Position numbers and translations under genes: made by a program. A stretch of DNA of 18,458 nucleotides, from positions 108,517 through 126,974 of the forward strand of contig NZ_KI272838.1 in the NCBI RefSeq assembly GCF_000469505.1, in the 5' to 3' direction. Positions 7,303 to 15,196 of this stretch are shown here, piece after piece. This DNA is from Leptotrichia sp. oral taxon 215 str. W9775 (GTDB lineage: Bacteria; Fusobacteriota; Fusobacteriia; Fusobacteriales; Leptotrichiaceae). Below the pieces are notes generated by a model, which saw only the letters and a list, made by a program, of their open reading frames with translations, searched no databases and was not told the origin of the DNA. Each line of letters begins with the position of its first letter. Within the stretch, counting starts at the first letter, position 1.

Positions 7303-7356
7303 TTTTATATACCTCCCACCATATTAATTTTTTTATATTTATTTTGTAGCCCTTAT

Positions 7357-8142
7357 TTAAATATACTTCTTTATTAAGAGTCTTTCCTTCCCCTTTTTTG
7401 TCTCCCCTCTATCTGAAAAAAGCCTGTATTTTCCATATCCTCTTATTGTTATAACAGAATCCATTTCAAGCATTTTTGACTTATCCTTTTCAGGCGAGTA
7501 ATCTACAAGAACTTTTCCCTTTTCAATTGGTTCTATAACTTTTGTCCTTGATAAATTTGTTATTGCAGACACTATGCTGTCCAGCCTTTTAGAAGGAACT
7601 GTAATTATTTTATCATCAAATTTATATTTTGGAAGATTTTCCTTATTATCAAGGGAAATTTTCCTTACTTTACATGGAGCCTTCCCTATCTGTTTCAGTT
7701 CACTTAATATATGGTCTGAAATTTTTTCTGAAACGGGAATATACCCCCTGTCATCTTCCAATATCAGATCTCCCATAAGTTCTCTTTTTATATTAAGCCC
7801 CATAAGGCTTCCAAGAAAATCCTTATGCTCATATTCCCTAAATTTTGAATTTATCTCTATTTCAAGTAATTTACATGGAAACTCGGTATTTCCTTCATAA
7901 ACATCAAATCCGGCAGGAATAAATCCTATCTGCCTTCTGTCGCTGTCTTCAAATATTCCGTCTGTTACAACTTTAACTCCGTCAAATTTTTCTGTCAGTT
8001 TTTTCCAGAAGTTTGGTGTGTAAAATTCCTCAGTAAAGCTTACAATTTCATACTTTTTTGCAATTTCAAAAGCATTGTAAAGCTTACTCGCTTCATACTC
8101 CATCTCCTGTGGAAACTGTTTTAAAAATATTTCTTTCTTCAT
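7357..8142 (-). CDS. ylmH: YlmH-like S4-domain RNA-binding protein
   Basis: A 261-residue cytoplasmic protein with the YlmH architecture. An N-terminal domain (residues 1-75) is followed by a middle alpha/beta domain with RRQIGFIPAGFDVYE, HKDFLGSLMGLNIKREL-GDL and EDDRGYIPV, and a C-terminal S4 domain (about 180-240, starting SKRLDSIVSAITNLSRTKV and ending GKVLVD). S4 domains bind structured RNA. Bacillus YlmH is known to act on stalled large ribosomal subunits in ribosome-associated quality control and sits in the division gene cluster; that cluster is not next to the gene here. GAGG lies eight bases before the ATG. Transcription is probably independent, since the flanking genes leave about 50-80 base gaps. 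Confidence 0.9.
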   Translation of the reverse strand: MKKEIFLKQFPQEMEYEASKLYNAFEIAKKYEIVSFTEEFYTPNFWKKLTEKFDGVKVVTDGIFEDSDRRQIGFIPAGFDVYEGNTEFPCKLLEIEINSKFREYEHKDFLGSLMGLNIKRELMGDLILEDDRGYIPVSEKISDHILSELKQIGKAPCKVRKISLDNKENLPKYKFDDKIITVPSKRLDSIVSAITNLSRTKVIEPIEKGKVLVDYSPEKDKSKMLEMDSVITIRGYGKYRLFSDRGETKKGKERLLIKKYI

Positions 8143-8180
8143 TTTATTTCCTCATTTAAACAATTTATTTTCCTATCCCT

Positions 8181-8189
8181 ATTTTAACA
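8181..8189 (-). promoter_or_regulatory. possible extended -10 promoter of ylmH
   Basis: On the minus strand the sequence reads TGTTAAAAT (8189-8181), an extended -10 pattern about 40 bases before the ylmH start. No -35 box is clear, so confidence is low. Confidence 0.3.
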
Positions 8190-8221
8190 TAAACCAGTAA
8201 AAAATAGTATAGAATATTCTT

Positions 8222-9148
8222 TTATTCAGAATGGTGGATATTAATTTCTGTATCTTCAATCTGGACAGTCATATGTAAAATATTATGTGCTGACAGTTTT
8301 TCCTTTATTTCATTTACTATCCTGTAGTTATTGTACCTTTCATAATTATTAAGTAAAATATGGGCTGTTAATGAAATTTCCTCGTTGTCATTTTTCCACA
8401 CATGAAGTTCATGTATATTTTCAATTCCATCTATACTTAAGATTTCATTTTTTAGTGTCTCCAGACTAACTTCTGACGGAACAGCTTCCATTAATATGAA
8501 AAAAGCTTCCTTTGCTATTCTGTAACCTCCTATGAATACTATAATCGAAATTATAATACTCATAATTATGTCGATATAGACAAAATCCGTAAAATATATA
8601 ATTATACTTGAAATAATTACTCCTACTGAATTTAATAAATCTCCAAGAAAATGAAGCATTGCCGACTTTATGTTTATGTTATTTTCCTTTTTTGTTGATG
8701 AAAATAAAATCCATGTTATAACTATGTTGAATATAAGTCCAATCAACGCTATAAGAAACATGCTTCCAAAATCTATTTCCCTAGGATGAAAAAATCTTAT
8801 AGCAGATTCATATATCATTCCTGCGGCAATAAGTATAAGAACTATTCCATTCAGGAAAGCCACTATTACTTCAAGCCTTAAAAATCCGTAAGTAAATTTT
8901 TCAGTAGGCTTTTTCGTTTCAAAGTATATGGCAACCATGCTTGCTCCCAATGCCAGAACATCAGAAAACATATGAAATGAATCTCCCACAAGGGAAAGTG
9001 AATTTGAAAACAGACCTCCAAAAAGCTCCATCAAGGCAAAAAATAATGTCAGGAACAATGTAACATACAGTGTCTTTTTTGATTTTTTCTGAATTTTAAA
9101 ATGATTTTTATGATGAAAGCTGCTACTCACTATTTTCTGTATCGCCAT
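8222..9148 (-). CDS. cation diffusion facilitator metal exporter (CzcD/ZitB-like)
   Basis: A 308-residue inner-membrane proton-coupled exporter, probably of zinc. It has six transmembrane helices, a His-rich N-terminus (HHKNHF) and a cytoplasmic ferredoxin-like C-terminal domain (from about 205, with NIHELHVWKNDNEEISLTAH). The transport site is H59-x3-D63 in TM2 (GDSFHMFSD) and H166-x3-D170 in TM5 (LHFLGD), the His/Asp pattern of zinc-type CDFs. The start is the ATG at 9148, eight bases after GGAGG; the upstream GTG (9157) overlaps the ribosome binding site. A perfect palindrome over the likely -10 box (9181-9206) suggests metal-dependent or TetR-type repression. The gene is flanked by ylmH and hcp and appears monocistronic. 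Confidence 0.93.
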   Translation of the reverse strand: MAIQKIVSSSFHHKNHFKIQKKSKKTLYVTLFLTLFFALMELFGGLFSNSLSLVGDSFHMFSDVLALGASMVAIYFETKKPTEKFTYGFLRLEVIVAFLNGIVLILIAAGMIYESAIRFFHPREIDFGSMFLIALIGLIFNIVITWILFSSTKKENNINIKSAMLHFLGDLLNSVGVIISSIIIYFTDFVYIDIIMSIIISIIVFIGGYRIAKEAFFILMEAVPSEVSLETLKNEILSIDGIENIHELHVWKNDNEEISLTAHILLNNYERYNNYRIVNEIKEKLSAHNILHMTVQIEDTEINIHHSE

Positions 9149-9180
9149 TTTTCCCACCTCCGTAAAATTGAATTTTTTCT

Positions 9181-9206
9181 ATCAATCAATTATATCATTG
9201 ATTGAT
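9181..9206 (-). promoter_or_regulatory. palindromic operator candidate at the CDF promoter
   Basis: Arms ATCAATCAAT (9181-9190) and ATTGATTGAT (9197-9206) are perfectly inverted across six bases. On the minus strand TATAAT (9194-9189) sits in the centre, so a bound protein would block the -10 box. It lies about 33 bases before the CDF start codon. Size and symmetry resemble TetR-family operators. Confidence 0.65.
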
Positions 9207-9289
9207 TATAAAAAACAGAAATAAAATTACAACTACTATAAAACCTTTTCTAAGTCTAAATATTTTCAAATTTTTTAAAGTATTTTAAA

Positions 9290-9309
9290 ACAGCCCCTTT
9301 CGGAGCTGT
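9290..9309 (-). terminator. terminator of hcp
   Basis: On the minus strand an 8-bp stem (ACAGCUCC with GGGGCUGU, one G-U pair) closes a GAAA tetraloop about 50 bases beyond the hcp stop codon and is followed by UUUU. The stable GNRA loop supports a real terminator, though the U-tract is short. Confidence 0.7.
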
Positions 9310-9361
9310 CATTTATTTCAGATTTATTATTCACATCATTTATAAAAATTGATAACTGATA

Positions 9362-11017
9362 TTATGCAAAGAACATTTTCAGGTCATCTTCAACATTTGT
9401 TATGCTTCCTAATCCAAACTGCTCATTCAGAAGTTTTGCAACATTTGGTGAAATAAATGCAGGTAAAGTTGGCCCTACATGTATATTCTTAATTCCAAGA
9501 TACAGTAATGCAAGAAGTACTATTACAGCCTTCTGTTCATACCATGCAATGTTGAACTCTATTGGAAGGTCATTTATATCATTTGCATTGAAGATTTCTT
9601 TAAGCTTTAATGCTACTACAGCCCATGAATAAGAATCGTTACATTGTCCAGCATCAAGAACTCTAGGTATTCCGTTAATATCTCCTAAACCAAGTTTATT
9701 GTATCTGAATTTTGCACATCCTGAAGTCAGTATAACTGTATCTTTTGGTAATTTTTCTGCAAATTCAGTGTAGTAAGATCTTCTAGCCATTCTCGCATCG
9801 CAACCGCTCATTACGATAAATTTCTTGATAGCTCCTGATTTTACAGCTTCTACAACTTTATCAGCTACTGCAAACACTTGTCCGTGCGCAAATCCTCCAA
9901 CAATAGTTCCAGTTTCAATTTCTTTAGGAGCTTCACATTTTTTAGCAAGTTCGATAACTTCTGTATAATCTATCTTACCATTTTCATCAGCTTTCAGCTT
10001 TTTCCATCCAGGATATCCAGCAGCATTCAATGTGAATATTCTGTCGTTATATGTTGAATTTGGTTTTGGAGGAACTATACAGTTAGTAGTAAATACAACA
10101 GGTCCGTTAAATGTTTCAAATTCAGTTACCTGATGATACCAAGCATTTCCGTAGTTTCCTACAAGGTGTTTATATTTCTTTAATTCAGGATAATAATGTG
10201 CAGGAAGCATTTCTGAGTGAGTATAAACATCTACTCCTGTTCCTTCTGTCTGTTCAAGTAATTCTTTTATATCCTTCAAATCATGTCCAGAAATTAATAT
10301 TCCAGGATTTTTTCCAACTCCAATGTTTACTTCTGTTGCAACAGGTGTTCCATATGCAGAAGTGTTTGCTCCGTCAAGTAAAGCCATTACTTTTACTCCA
10401 TATTCTCCTGTTTCAAATACTAAAGCTGTTAATTCTTCAGCTGAAAGACTGTCATCTACAGTTGCAAGTAATGCTTTTTCATAGAATTTGTAAATATCAT
10501 TGTCTGTTGAACCTAAATTATAGGCATGGAATCCATATGCAGCCATTCCTTTTAATCCATAAAGTACTATTTCTCTTAATGATCTTACATCTATATTTTC
10601 AGTTCTTAATACTCCCACTTTTTTAGCAAGTTCTACTAAATCATCATTTTCACTGTATTCATAAGTTGTAAGAAAATCATTTTCGAATTTTGGATCTAAC
10701 GCAATTCCTTCTTTTTCAAGTTCTGATTTAAGGAATTTTCTTAAGTTTACACCTTCCTTAATTGCTTCAATTATTTCAGCACCGTCAAAGTTTGCATTTG
10801 TTATGGAAATAAACAGTGATCTGAATAAATACTCATCCACCTTGTCATATCTTTTTCCAGCATTTCTTAGCTGACTTGAATATGCGGCAACTCCTTTTGC
10901 GACAAATACAAGAACATCCTGCAGATTTGACACTTCATCTGTTTTTCCACATACACCTTTTACTGTACATCCTTCATTTTTAGCCGTTTCCTGGCATTGA
11001 AAACAAAACATACTCAT
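9362..11017 (-). CDS. hcp: hydroxylamine reductase / hybrid-cluster protein, class I
   Basis: Cytoplasmic iron-sulfur enzyme that reduces hydroxylamine to ammonia and, in many bacteria, nitric oxide to nitrous oxide. The 551 residues match the family. The N-terminal cysteines C5, C8, C17 and C23 (C-x2-C-x8-C-x5-C) hold the cubane cluster and mark the anaerobe-type class I form. The hybrid-cluster ligands are all present: H245, E269, C313, C406, C434, C459 and E494, within one residue of the D. vulgaris numbering. The start is the ATG at 11017, with GGAGG six bases upstream; an earlier in-frame ATG (11083) lacks a site and would add 22 residues ahead of the conserved FCFQCQE. No hcr reductase gene is adjacent. 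A TATAAT at 11130-11125 may be its -10 box. Confidence 0.97.
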   Translation of the reverse strand: MSMFCFQCQETAKNEGCTVKGVCGKTDEVSNLQDVLVFVAKGVAAYSSQLRNAGKRYDKVDEYLFRSLFISITNANFDGAEIIEAIKEGVNLRKFLKSELEKEGIALDPKFENDFLTTYEYSENDDLVELAKKVGVLRTENIDVRSLREIVLYGLKGMAAYGFHAYNLGSTDNDIYKFYEKALLATVDDSLSAEELTALVFETGEYGVKVMALLDGANTSAYGTPVATEVNIGVGKNPGILISGHDLKDIKELLEQTEGTGVDVYTHSEMLPAHYYPELKKYKHLVGNYGNAWYHQVTEFETFNGPVVFTTNCIVPPKPNSTYNDRIFTLNAAGYPGWKKLKADENGKIDYTEVIELAKKCEAPKEIETGTIVGGFAHGQVFAVADKVVEAVKSGAIKKFIVMSGCDARMARRSYYTEFAEKLPKDTVILTSGCAKFRYNKLGLGDINGIPRVLDAGQCNDSYSWAVVALKLKEIFNANDINDLPIEFNIAWYEQKAVIVLLALLYLGIKNIHVGPTLPAFISPNVAKLLNEQFGLGSITNVEDDLKMFFA

Positions 11018-11142
11018 TTTACTACCTCCAAAAAAATTTATTCTATCGTTAAAATAACACCGGCAATTATTAATTTTATCCACAAATAATCTGCCAGCCT
11101 TAAGTAATATTTTTGCATGAAGTTATTATAATATTTTTTCAC

Positions 11143-11171
11143 AAAAAAAAACGTAATGTATGTTACGTTTT
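11143..11171 (-). terminator. terminator of the Pat-like acetyltransferase gene
   Basis: AAAACGTAA (11148-11156) and TTACGTTTT (11163-11171) form a perfect 9-bp stem with a 6-base loop. On the minus strand the stem runs directly into nine U's. It lies 40 bases past the acetyltransferase stop codon and about 130 bases before hcp, separating the two transcripts. Confidence 0.85.
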
Positions 11172-11210
11172 ACATAAATCTTAAAAAATAAATTTTATTT
11201 TAACATTCTC

Positions 11211-11777
11211 TTATTTTTCTTTATTTTTAACTTCTTCAATAATGTTAATTGTTTTATTCATCCATATAATGTCATGCCATTCACCCATTTTGTATCCAAT
11301 ATTTGGAAAATGGCCGATTTTTATAAAACTATTTTTCTCATGAAACTTAAGACTTTTTTCATTTTTTCCAGTTATTGCTGACACTACTTGTACTATCCCC
11401 ATTTTCTTCATTCTTTTTTCCAGTTCATCATAAAGTTTCTGACCTATTCCTTTTGACTGAACCTCCATATCAAGATAAATACTTATTGTAAAGGAATATC
11501 TGTAGGCTTCTCTTTCACCGAACCTATCAGCATAAGCATATCCGACAACTGTTCCGTTTTCATTTTCGGCAACTATATATGGAAATCCATTTGACAAGGT
11601 CTTTTCTATTCTAATTTGCATTTCTGATTTATCAGGAACTGTGATTTCAAAGGATATTGTTGTGTCTGCAACATACGGAGAATATATTTCCTGTATTCTT
11701 TCTGCATCTTCAGACAGAACATCCCTTATTTTTATACTTTCAGTTTTTATATCTTTGAAATTTTCTTCTTTTGACAT
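11211..11777 (-). CDS. GNAT acetyltransferase, Pat/Bar-like
   Basis: A 188-residue cytoplasmic acetyltransferase. The opening IKIRDVLSEDAERIQEIYS, then ADTTISFE, VGYAYADRF-x2-REAYRYS and the acetyl-CoA loop QSKGIGQKL fit the phosphinothricin/methionine-sulfoximine acetyltransferase group (COG1247), as do SLKFHEKNSFIKIGHFPNIGYK and the WHDIIWM ending. Family members detoxify glutamine-synthetase inhibitors or acetylate methionine derivatives; the real substrate is unknown here. AGGA lies five bases before the ATG. It is divergent from the DUF554 gene, sharing a 161-base promoter region, and ends at its own strong terminator, so it is monocistronic. Confidence 0.88.
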   Translation of the reverse strand: MSKEENFKDIKTESIKIRDVLSEDAERIQEIYSPYVADTTISFEITVPDKSEMQIRIEKTLSNGFPYIVAENENGTVVGYAYADRFGEREAYRYSFTISIYLDMEVQSKGIGQKLYDELEKRMKKMGIVQVVSAITGKNEKSLKFHEKNSFIKIGHFPNIGYKMGEWHDIIWMNKTINIIEEVKNKEK

Positions 11778-11898
11778 TTTTCCTCACTTCTATAATCATA
11801 TCATTTAATAGTAATTATGGATATTTTTATTCATTTTATTTATATTCTTTTATTTTAAGAAATTTCTGTATATTTACCTATAATTTTCTTTTCTTTTA

Positions 11899-11907
11899 TG
11901 ATATAAT
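11899..11907 (+). promoter_or_regulatory. extended -10 promoter of the DUF554 gene
   Basis: TGATATAAT (11899-11907) matches the extended -10 pattern TG-N-TATAAT, about 31 bases before the start codon. No -35 box is needed for this type, and none is clear. It lies in the divergent region between the acetyltransferase gene and this gene. Confidence 0.6.
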
Positions 11908-11938
11908 CTTTTTGAAAATAGTATCTGAAAGGAAAAAT

Positions 11939-12688
11939 ATGGGAATTATTACAGATTTCATTGCCATTCTGGCAGGAAGCATATTTGGTCTTATTATAGG
12001 AAATAAAGTAAAAGAAAGTATGAGAAATATTATAATGGACAGTATTGGTCTTTTCATAATAATTTCAGGTGTGAAAAGTACCCTTGAATCAAACAGGGAC
12101 ATTACAGTTCTTATATATCTCATAATCGGTGTCATTATTGGGCAGATTCTCGATATAGATTTACAAATAAAAAAATTAAGTGTTTTCATTGAAAACAGAT
12201 TTTCAAGAATTTTATCAATTTCATATAGAAACAAAAATTCTTTAAATTCTGTTGAAAATGAAGAAAAGGAATTTAACTTTGCAAAAGGATTTTCTGTTAC
12301 GACTATTCTTTACTGTATAGGAGCTATGGCAATAATGGGTTCTATAAACAGCGGTCTTACAGGAGATGACAAGATTTTAAATATAAAAGCCGTTCTGGAT
12401 GGTGCTACAGCTATTGTATTTGCTTCCATCTATGGAATTGGAACTATTTTCTCGGCTTTTTCAGCGCTTATCTATCAAGGACTCTTTTTTCTTTTTGCCA
12501 GACAGATAAAAGATTTCCTTACTCCAAATGCCATAACGGATTTAAATTTTTTAGGCGGTATAATGATTTGCGGTCTAGGAATAAATGTTGTCCTCAAAAA
12601 AAATATAAAAGTGGCCAATATGCTTCCTTCAATATTTATACCGATTATTGTAGAAATATTCGTCCACTTTTTTGGCCACTTATTTTAA
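11939..12688 (+). CDS. DUF554 family membrane protein
   Basis: A 249-residue integral membrane protein with about seven hydrophobic segments, starting MGIITDFIAILAGSIFGLI. The repeated glycine-rich helices (GSIFGLIIGNKV, LIIGVIIGQILDI), the central KGFSVTTILYCIGAMAIMGS and KAVLDGATAIVFASIYGIG are hallmarks of DUF554 (YdfK/YqgA-like), a family of unconfirmed transport function. The start is the ATG at 11939 with AAAGGA six bases upstream; the longer upstream open frame is non-coding. Its 3' end lies 15 bases from the end of the convergent purine permease, with an inverted repeat inside the last 80 coding bases. Confidence 0.9.
   Translation: MGIITDFIAILAGSIFGLIIGNKVKESMRNIIMDSIGLFIIISGVKSTLESNRDITVLIYLIIGVIIGQILDIDLQIKKLSVFIENRFSRILSISYRNKNSLNSVENEEKEFNFAKGFSVTTILYCIGAMAIMGSINSGLTGDDKILNIKAVLDGATAIVFASIYGIGTIFSAFSALIYQGLFFLFARQIKDFLTPNAITDLNFLGGIMICGLGINVVLKKNIKVANMLPSIFIPIIVEIFVHFFGHLF
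12609..12681. repeat. inverted repeat spanning the end of the DUF554 gene
   Basis: AAGTGGCCAA (12609-12618) and TTGGCCACTT (12672-12681) are perfect 10-bp inverted arms, 53 bases apart, wholly within coding sequence and followed by ATTTT. It may fold in mRNA and end transcription between the two convergent genes, which have no room for a separate terminator. Confidence 0.5.
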
Positions 12689-12703
12689 AATCAATTTCTG
12701 AAA

Positions 12704-14062
12704 CTAAGTCAAAGCAAGCTTTAATACAAAGAGTATAGCCAATATGTACATTATTGGCTTTATTTCTTTCCGTCTTCCTGTTGCAAGCTTTAAAACCACA
12801 TAACTTATTACTGCTCCCGCCACTCCTTCAGCAACACTCATTGTGAAAGGCATCAGGGTAATTGCGAAAAATGCCGGTGCTCCTTCTGTCAAATCATGGA
12901 AATTAATCTTTGTAACAACACCAAGCATAAGAACTCCTACAACTATCAATGCAGGGGAAGTCGCTGCTCCAGGAATAATGCTTACTATTCCTGACAGAAA
13001 AAAGGAAACTCCAAACAATACGGCAGTTGAAAAGGCTGCAAGTCCTGTTCTTCCACCTTCTGCTATACCAGCTGTACACTCCAGATATGTTGAAGTTGTT
13101 GTTGCTCCAAAGAAAGAACTTATTACAGTTGTAGAAGATTCACAAAGCAATGCCCTCTTCATATTTCTAACTTCACCTTTTTCATTGTAAAGATTTCCCT
13201 TACTTGCAATTGCAAGCAAAGTTCCTATCTTATCAAAAAAATCCACCATACTTATCGTAAGGACTATCATTACCATATTTATAAGACCTGAAAATATATC
13301 CTTTTTCCCTATCAGTCCCTCAAAATCCTGTTTAAAGAACAAATCACCTACACCACCTGGAAGAACAAAACCATGCCATTTGCTTAAATCAGTTACTCCC
13401 ATAGGTATTCCAAGCAGAGTTGTTGCAATTATTGATATTATCAGTGCTCCTTTTACATTTTTTGCCATTAAAACAAGCATCAGCAGTAACCCAAATACAC
13501 TTAGAAGTACAGAATTGTCCTTAAAGCTTCCTAAAAATAATCCTGTTTCTGTAGCTACTATTATTCCTGAACTTTTTAATCCGATTAATGCTATAAAAAG
13601 TCCGACTCCTGCTGTAATTGCAGTTTTTATATTTTCAGGCAGTCCATCCAGTACAATTTTTCTGACTGAAGATACTGTCACAAGTATAAGTACAACACCT
13701 GAAATAGTTACTGCCGCAAGGCCCTGCTGCCATGTATAACCCATTCTTCCAACAACTGTTGACACAAAAAATACTGTAAGTCCAAGTCCAGGAGCTGTTG
13801 CCACCGGAAGTTTTGAAAATAGTGCATGCATCAATGTCCCTAACATCGCCACCAGACAGACTGACGTATACAATCCTCCCTCCGGAATTCCCGCTTCCCT
13901 TAAAAATCCAGGAATTACAGCAAGCACATATGCCATTGTCAGAAATGTTGTCATTCCCGCTATTATCTCTGTTTTTACATCTGTTCCATTTTTTGAAAGT
14001 TCATAATAATTTTCCAGAAATTCATATAATTTTCCTTTTTTCTTATGCCTTTCCTGTTCCAT
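12704..14062 (-). CDS. AzgA/PbuG-type purine permease (NCS2-like)
   Basis: A 452-residue inner-membrane symporter for hypoxanthine, guanine or adenine. It has 12-14 hydrophobic segments. Signature elements: KTEIIAGMTTFLTMAYVLAV near the N-terminus, APGLGLTVFF (90-99), GLPENIKTAITAGVGLFIALI G, MVDFFDKIGTL (272-282), and FGATTTSTYLECTAGIAEG near 318-336 with GGRTGLAA after it. Exact purine preference cannot be read. A perfect AAGGAGG lies eight bases before the ATG. The upstream region (14063-14316) shows no purine-riboswitch core; a TATAAT at 14155-14150 is its most likely -10 box. It is convergent with the DUF554 gene. Confidence 0.92.
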   Translation of the reverse strand: MEQERHKKKGKLYEFLENYYELSKNGTDVKTEIIAGMTTFLTMAYVLAVIPGFLREAGIPEGGLYTSVCLVAMLGTLMHALFSKLPVATAPGLGLTVFFVSTVVGRMGYTWQQGLAAVTISGVVLILVTVSSVRKIVLDGLPENIKTAITAGVGLFIALIGLKSSGIIVATETGLFLGSFKDNSVLLSVFGLLLMLVLMAKNVKGALIISIIATTLLGIPMGVTDLSKWHGFVLPGGVGDLFFKQDFEGLIGKKDIFSGLINMVMIVLTISMVDFFDKIGTLLAIASKGNLYNEKGEVRNMKRALLCESSTTVISSFFGATTTSTYLECTAGIAEGGRTGLAAFSTAVLFGVSFFLSGIVSIIPGAATSPALIVVGVLMLGVVTKINFHDLTEGAPAFFAITLMPFTMSVAEGVAGAVISYVVLKLATGRRKEIKPIMYILAILFVLKLALT

Positions 14063-14149
14063 CTGATTTCCTCCTTAAATTTTTTCAAATATTTATATTT
14101 ATCTTATACACATACTATTTAATATTTTCAGTAATTTTCCATTTTTTAT

Positions 14150-14155
14150 ATTATA
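14150..14155 (-). promoter_or_regulatory. possible -10 box of the purine permease
   Basis: TATAAT on the minus strand, about 90 bases before the permease start codon. No clear -35 box accompanies it. The rest of 14063-14235 is featureless AT-rich sequence. Confidence 0.35.
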
Positions 14156-14235
14156 CTTTTTGCTTTTATTAAGTTTTATCAGGACATTAATTATATCACA
14201 CATCTTCAAAAAAGTTTCTAAAATTTTTTTATTTC

Positions 14236-14265
14236 TTGACTTAATTGTTTTTTTCTGCTTAAATA
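14236..14265 (+). promoter_or_regulatory. promoter of the methyltransferase gene
   Basis: TTGACT (14236-14241) is followed 18 bases later by TAAATA (14260-14265); TATAAC at 14264-14269 is an alternative -10 with longer spacing. Transcription would begin near 14272-14276, about 45 bases before the start codon. Confidence 0.5.
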
Positions 14266-14277
14266 TAACATATAAAC

Positions 14278-14290
14278 TTTGATAATCAAA
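14278..14290 (+). promoter_or_regulatory. 13-bp palindrome at the methyltransferase transcription start
   Basis: TTTGAT-A-ATCAAA is perfectly symmetrical and lies just downstream of the predicted start of transcription, a position where a bound repressor would block initiation. It is short and AT-rich, so chance is possible. Confidence 0.4.
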
Positions 14291-14316
14291 CTAATTTGAA
14301 AATGGAGATGGTTCAC

Positions 14317-15114
14317 ATGGATACAAAATTTAAAAACGTTTCAGAAACCCTTCTAATCACATTAAATGCTAGAGGAAAGGATGCAGACAGTCCTAATCCT
14401 GTACTGAATGATAAAAAATCTGCTGAAATAATGTCCAGAATTGACTATGACTTCAGTAAATTTGATAAGGGATGGATGTCATATTATGGAATTCTCGCAA
14501 GAGCAAAAACTATGGATCAGGAAATAAAAAAATTTATGGATAAATATCCTGACTGCGTTATTGTTTCAGTTGGTGCAGGACTTGATACAAGATTCAGCAG
14601 AATTGATAATGGAAAAATAACATGGTATAATCTTGATTTACCTGAAGTTATAGAAAAGAGAAAAGTATTTTTTGAAGAAAATCCGAGAGTCAGAAATATT
14701 CCAAAATCAGCTTTTGATTCAAGCTGGACAGAAAATGTTGAAATTAATGGAAAAGAGCTGCTTATTATTTCTGAAGGTGTTCTTATGTATTTTGATGAAA
14801 ATGAGGTAAAAAATTTTCTTAATATACTGACTGACCGATTTGACAAGTTTACGCTTTATCTGGACTTACTTTCTAAAAAACTTGTAAAGCAGGCAAGAAG
14901 ACACGATACTTTAAAAACAATGAAAAATGCAGAATTCAAATGGGGAGTAAAAGATGGAAGTGAAGTTGTTAAACTCAATCCAAAAATAAAACAGACAGGG
15001 CTTATTAACTTCACTGATGAATTAAAACACCTGCTCCATGGATTTAGAAAGCTTTTTATTCCTATTGCCTATATTATGAATAACCGTCTTGGAATGTATG
15101 AATATAAAAAATAA
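14317..15114 (+). CDS. class I SAM methyltransferase, COG3315/TcmP-like (LCM family)
   Basis: A 265-residue cytoplasmic SAM-dependent O-methyltransferase of the leucine carboxyl methyltransferase/PPM superfamily. Motif I is VSVGAGLDTRFSR (about residues 84-96); the acidic ribose-binding residue is in WYNLDLPEVIE; motif IV is LIISEGVLMYF. A characteristic N-terminal S-ETLLITLNARG segment precedes the fold. Relatives methylate carboxyl or phenol groups of small molecules, but no biosynthetic neighbours are present and the substrate is unknown. The start is the ATG at 14317 with TGGAG nine bases upstream; earlier ATG/TTG codons overlap the binding site. A monocistronic unit between a promoter with a palindrome and a shared terminator. 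Confidence 0.87.
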   Translation: MDTKFKNVSETLLITLNARGKDADSPNPVLNDKKSAEIMSRIDYDFSKFDKGWMSYYGILARAKTMDQEIKKFMDKYPDCVIVSVGAGLDTRFSRIDNGKITWYNLDLPEVIEKRKVFFEENPRVRNIPKSAFDSSWTENVEINGKELLIISEGVLMYFDENEVKNFLNILTDRFDKFTLYLDLLSKKLVKQARRHDTLKTMKNAEFKWGVKDGSEVVKLNPKIKQTGLINFTDELKHLLHGFRKLFIPIAYIMNNRLGMYEYKK

Positions 15115-15130
15115 TAACTTTTTAAATAGA

Positions 15131-15193
15131 AAAGCTGCCTTGAAATAGAATAAATATTACCTTATTTTTATTACTATTTTTAGGCAGTTTCTT
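15131..15193. terminator. bidirectional terminator between convergent genes
   Basis: CTGCCT (15135-15140) pairs with AGGCAG (15182-15187), and the stem continues inward through GAAATAG/CTATTTT and AATAA/TTATT with short bulges. It lies between the methyltransferase (plus) and the repeat-protein gene (minus) and is flanked by A/T runs, suiting both strands. Confidence 0.7.
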
Positions 15194-15196
15194 ATT

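Noticed and set aside
8211..8220. AGAATATTCT palindrome near the end of the CDF gene
   Set aside because: Short, AT-rich and without a promoter position; likely chance.
11148..11171. Operator for an NO-responsive regulator of hcp
   Set aside because: The palindrome is followed by nine U's on the minus strand right after the acetyltransferase gene, so a terminator explains it better, and its sequence does not match the usual HcpR-type TTGAC dyad.
11771..11938. N-terminal extension of the DUF554 protein
   Set aside because: It covers the divergent promoter region; the ribosome binding site and conserved start lie at 11939.
14063..14316. Purine riboswitch upstream of the permease
   Set aside because: No conserved three-way-junction core or loop motifs could be seen; the region is simple AT-rich DNA.
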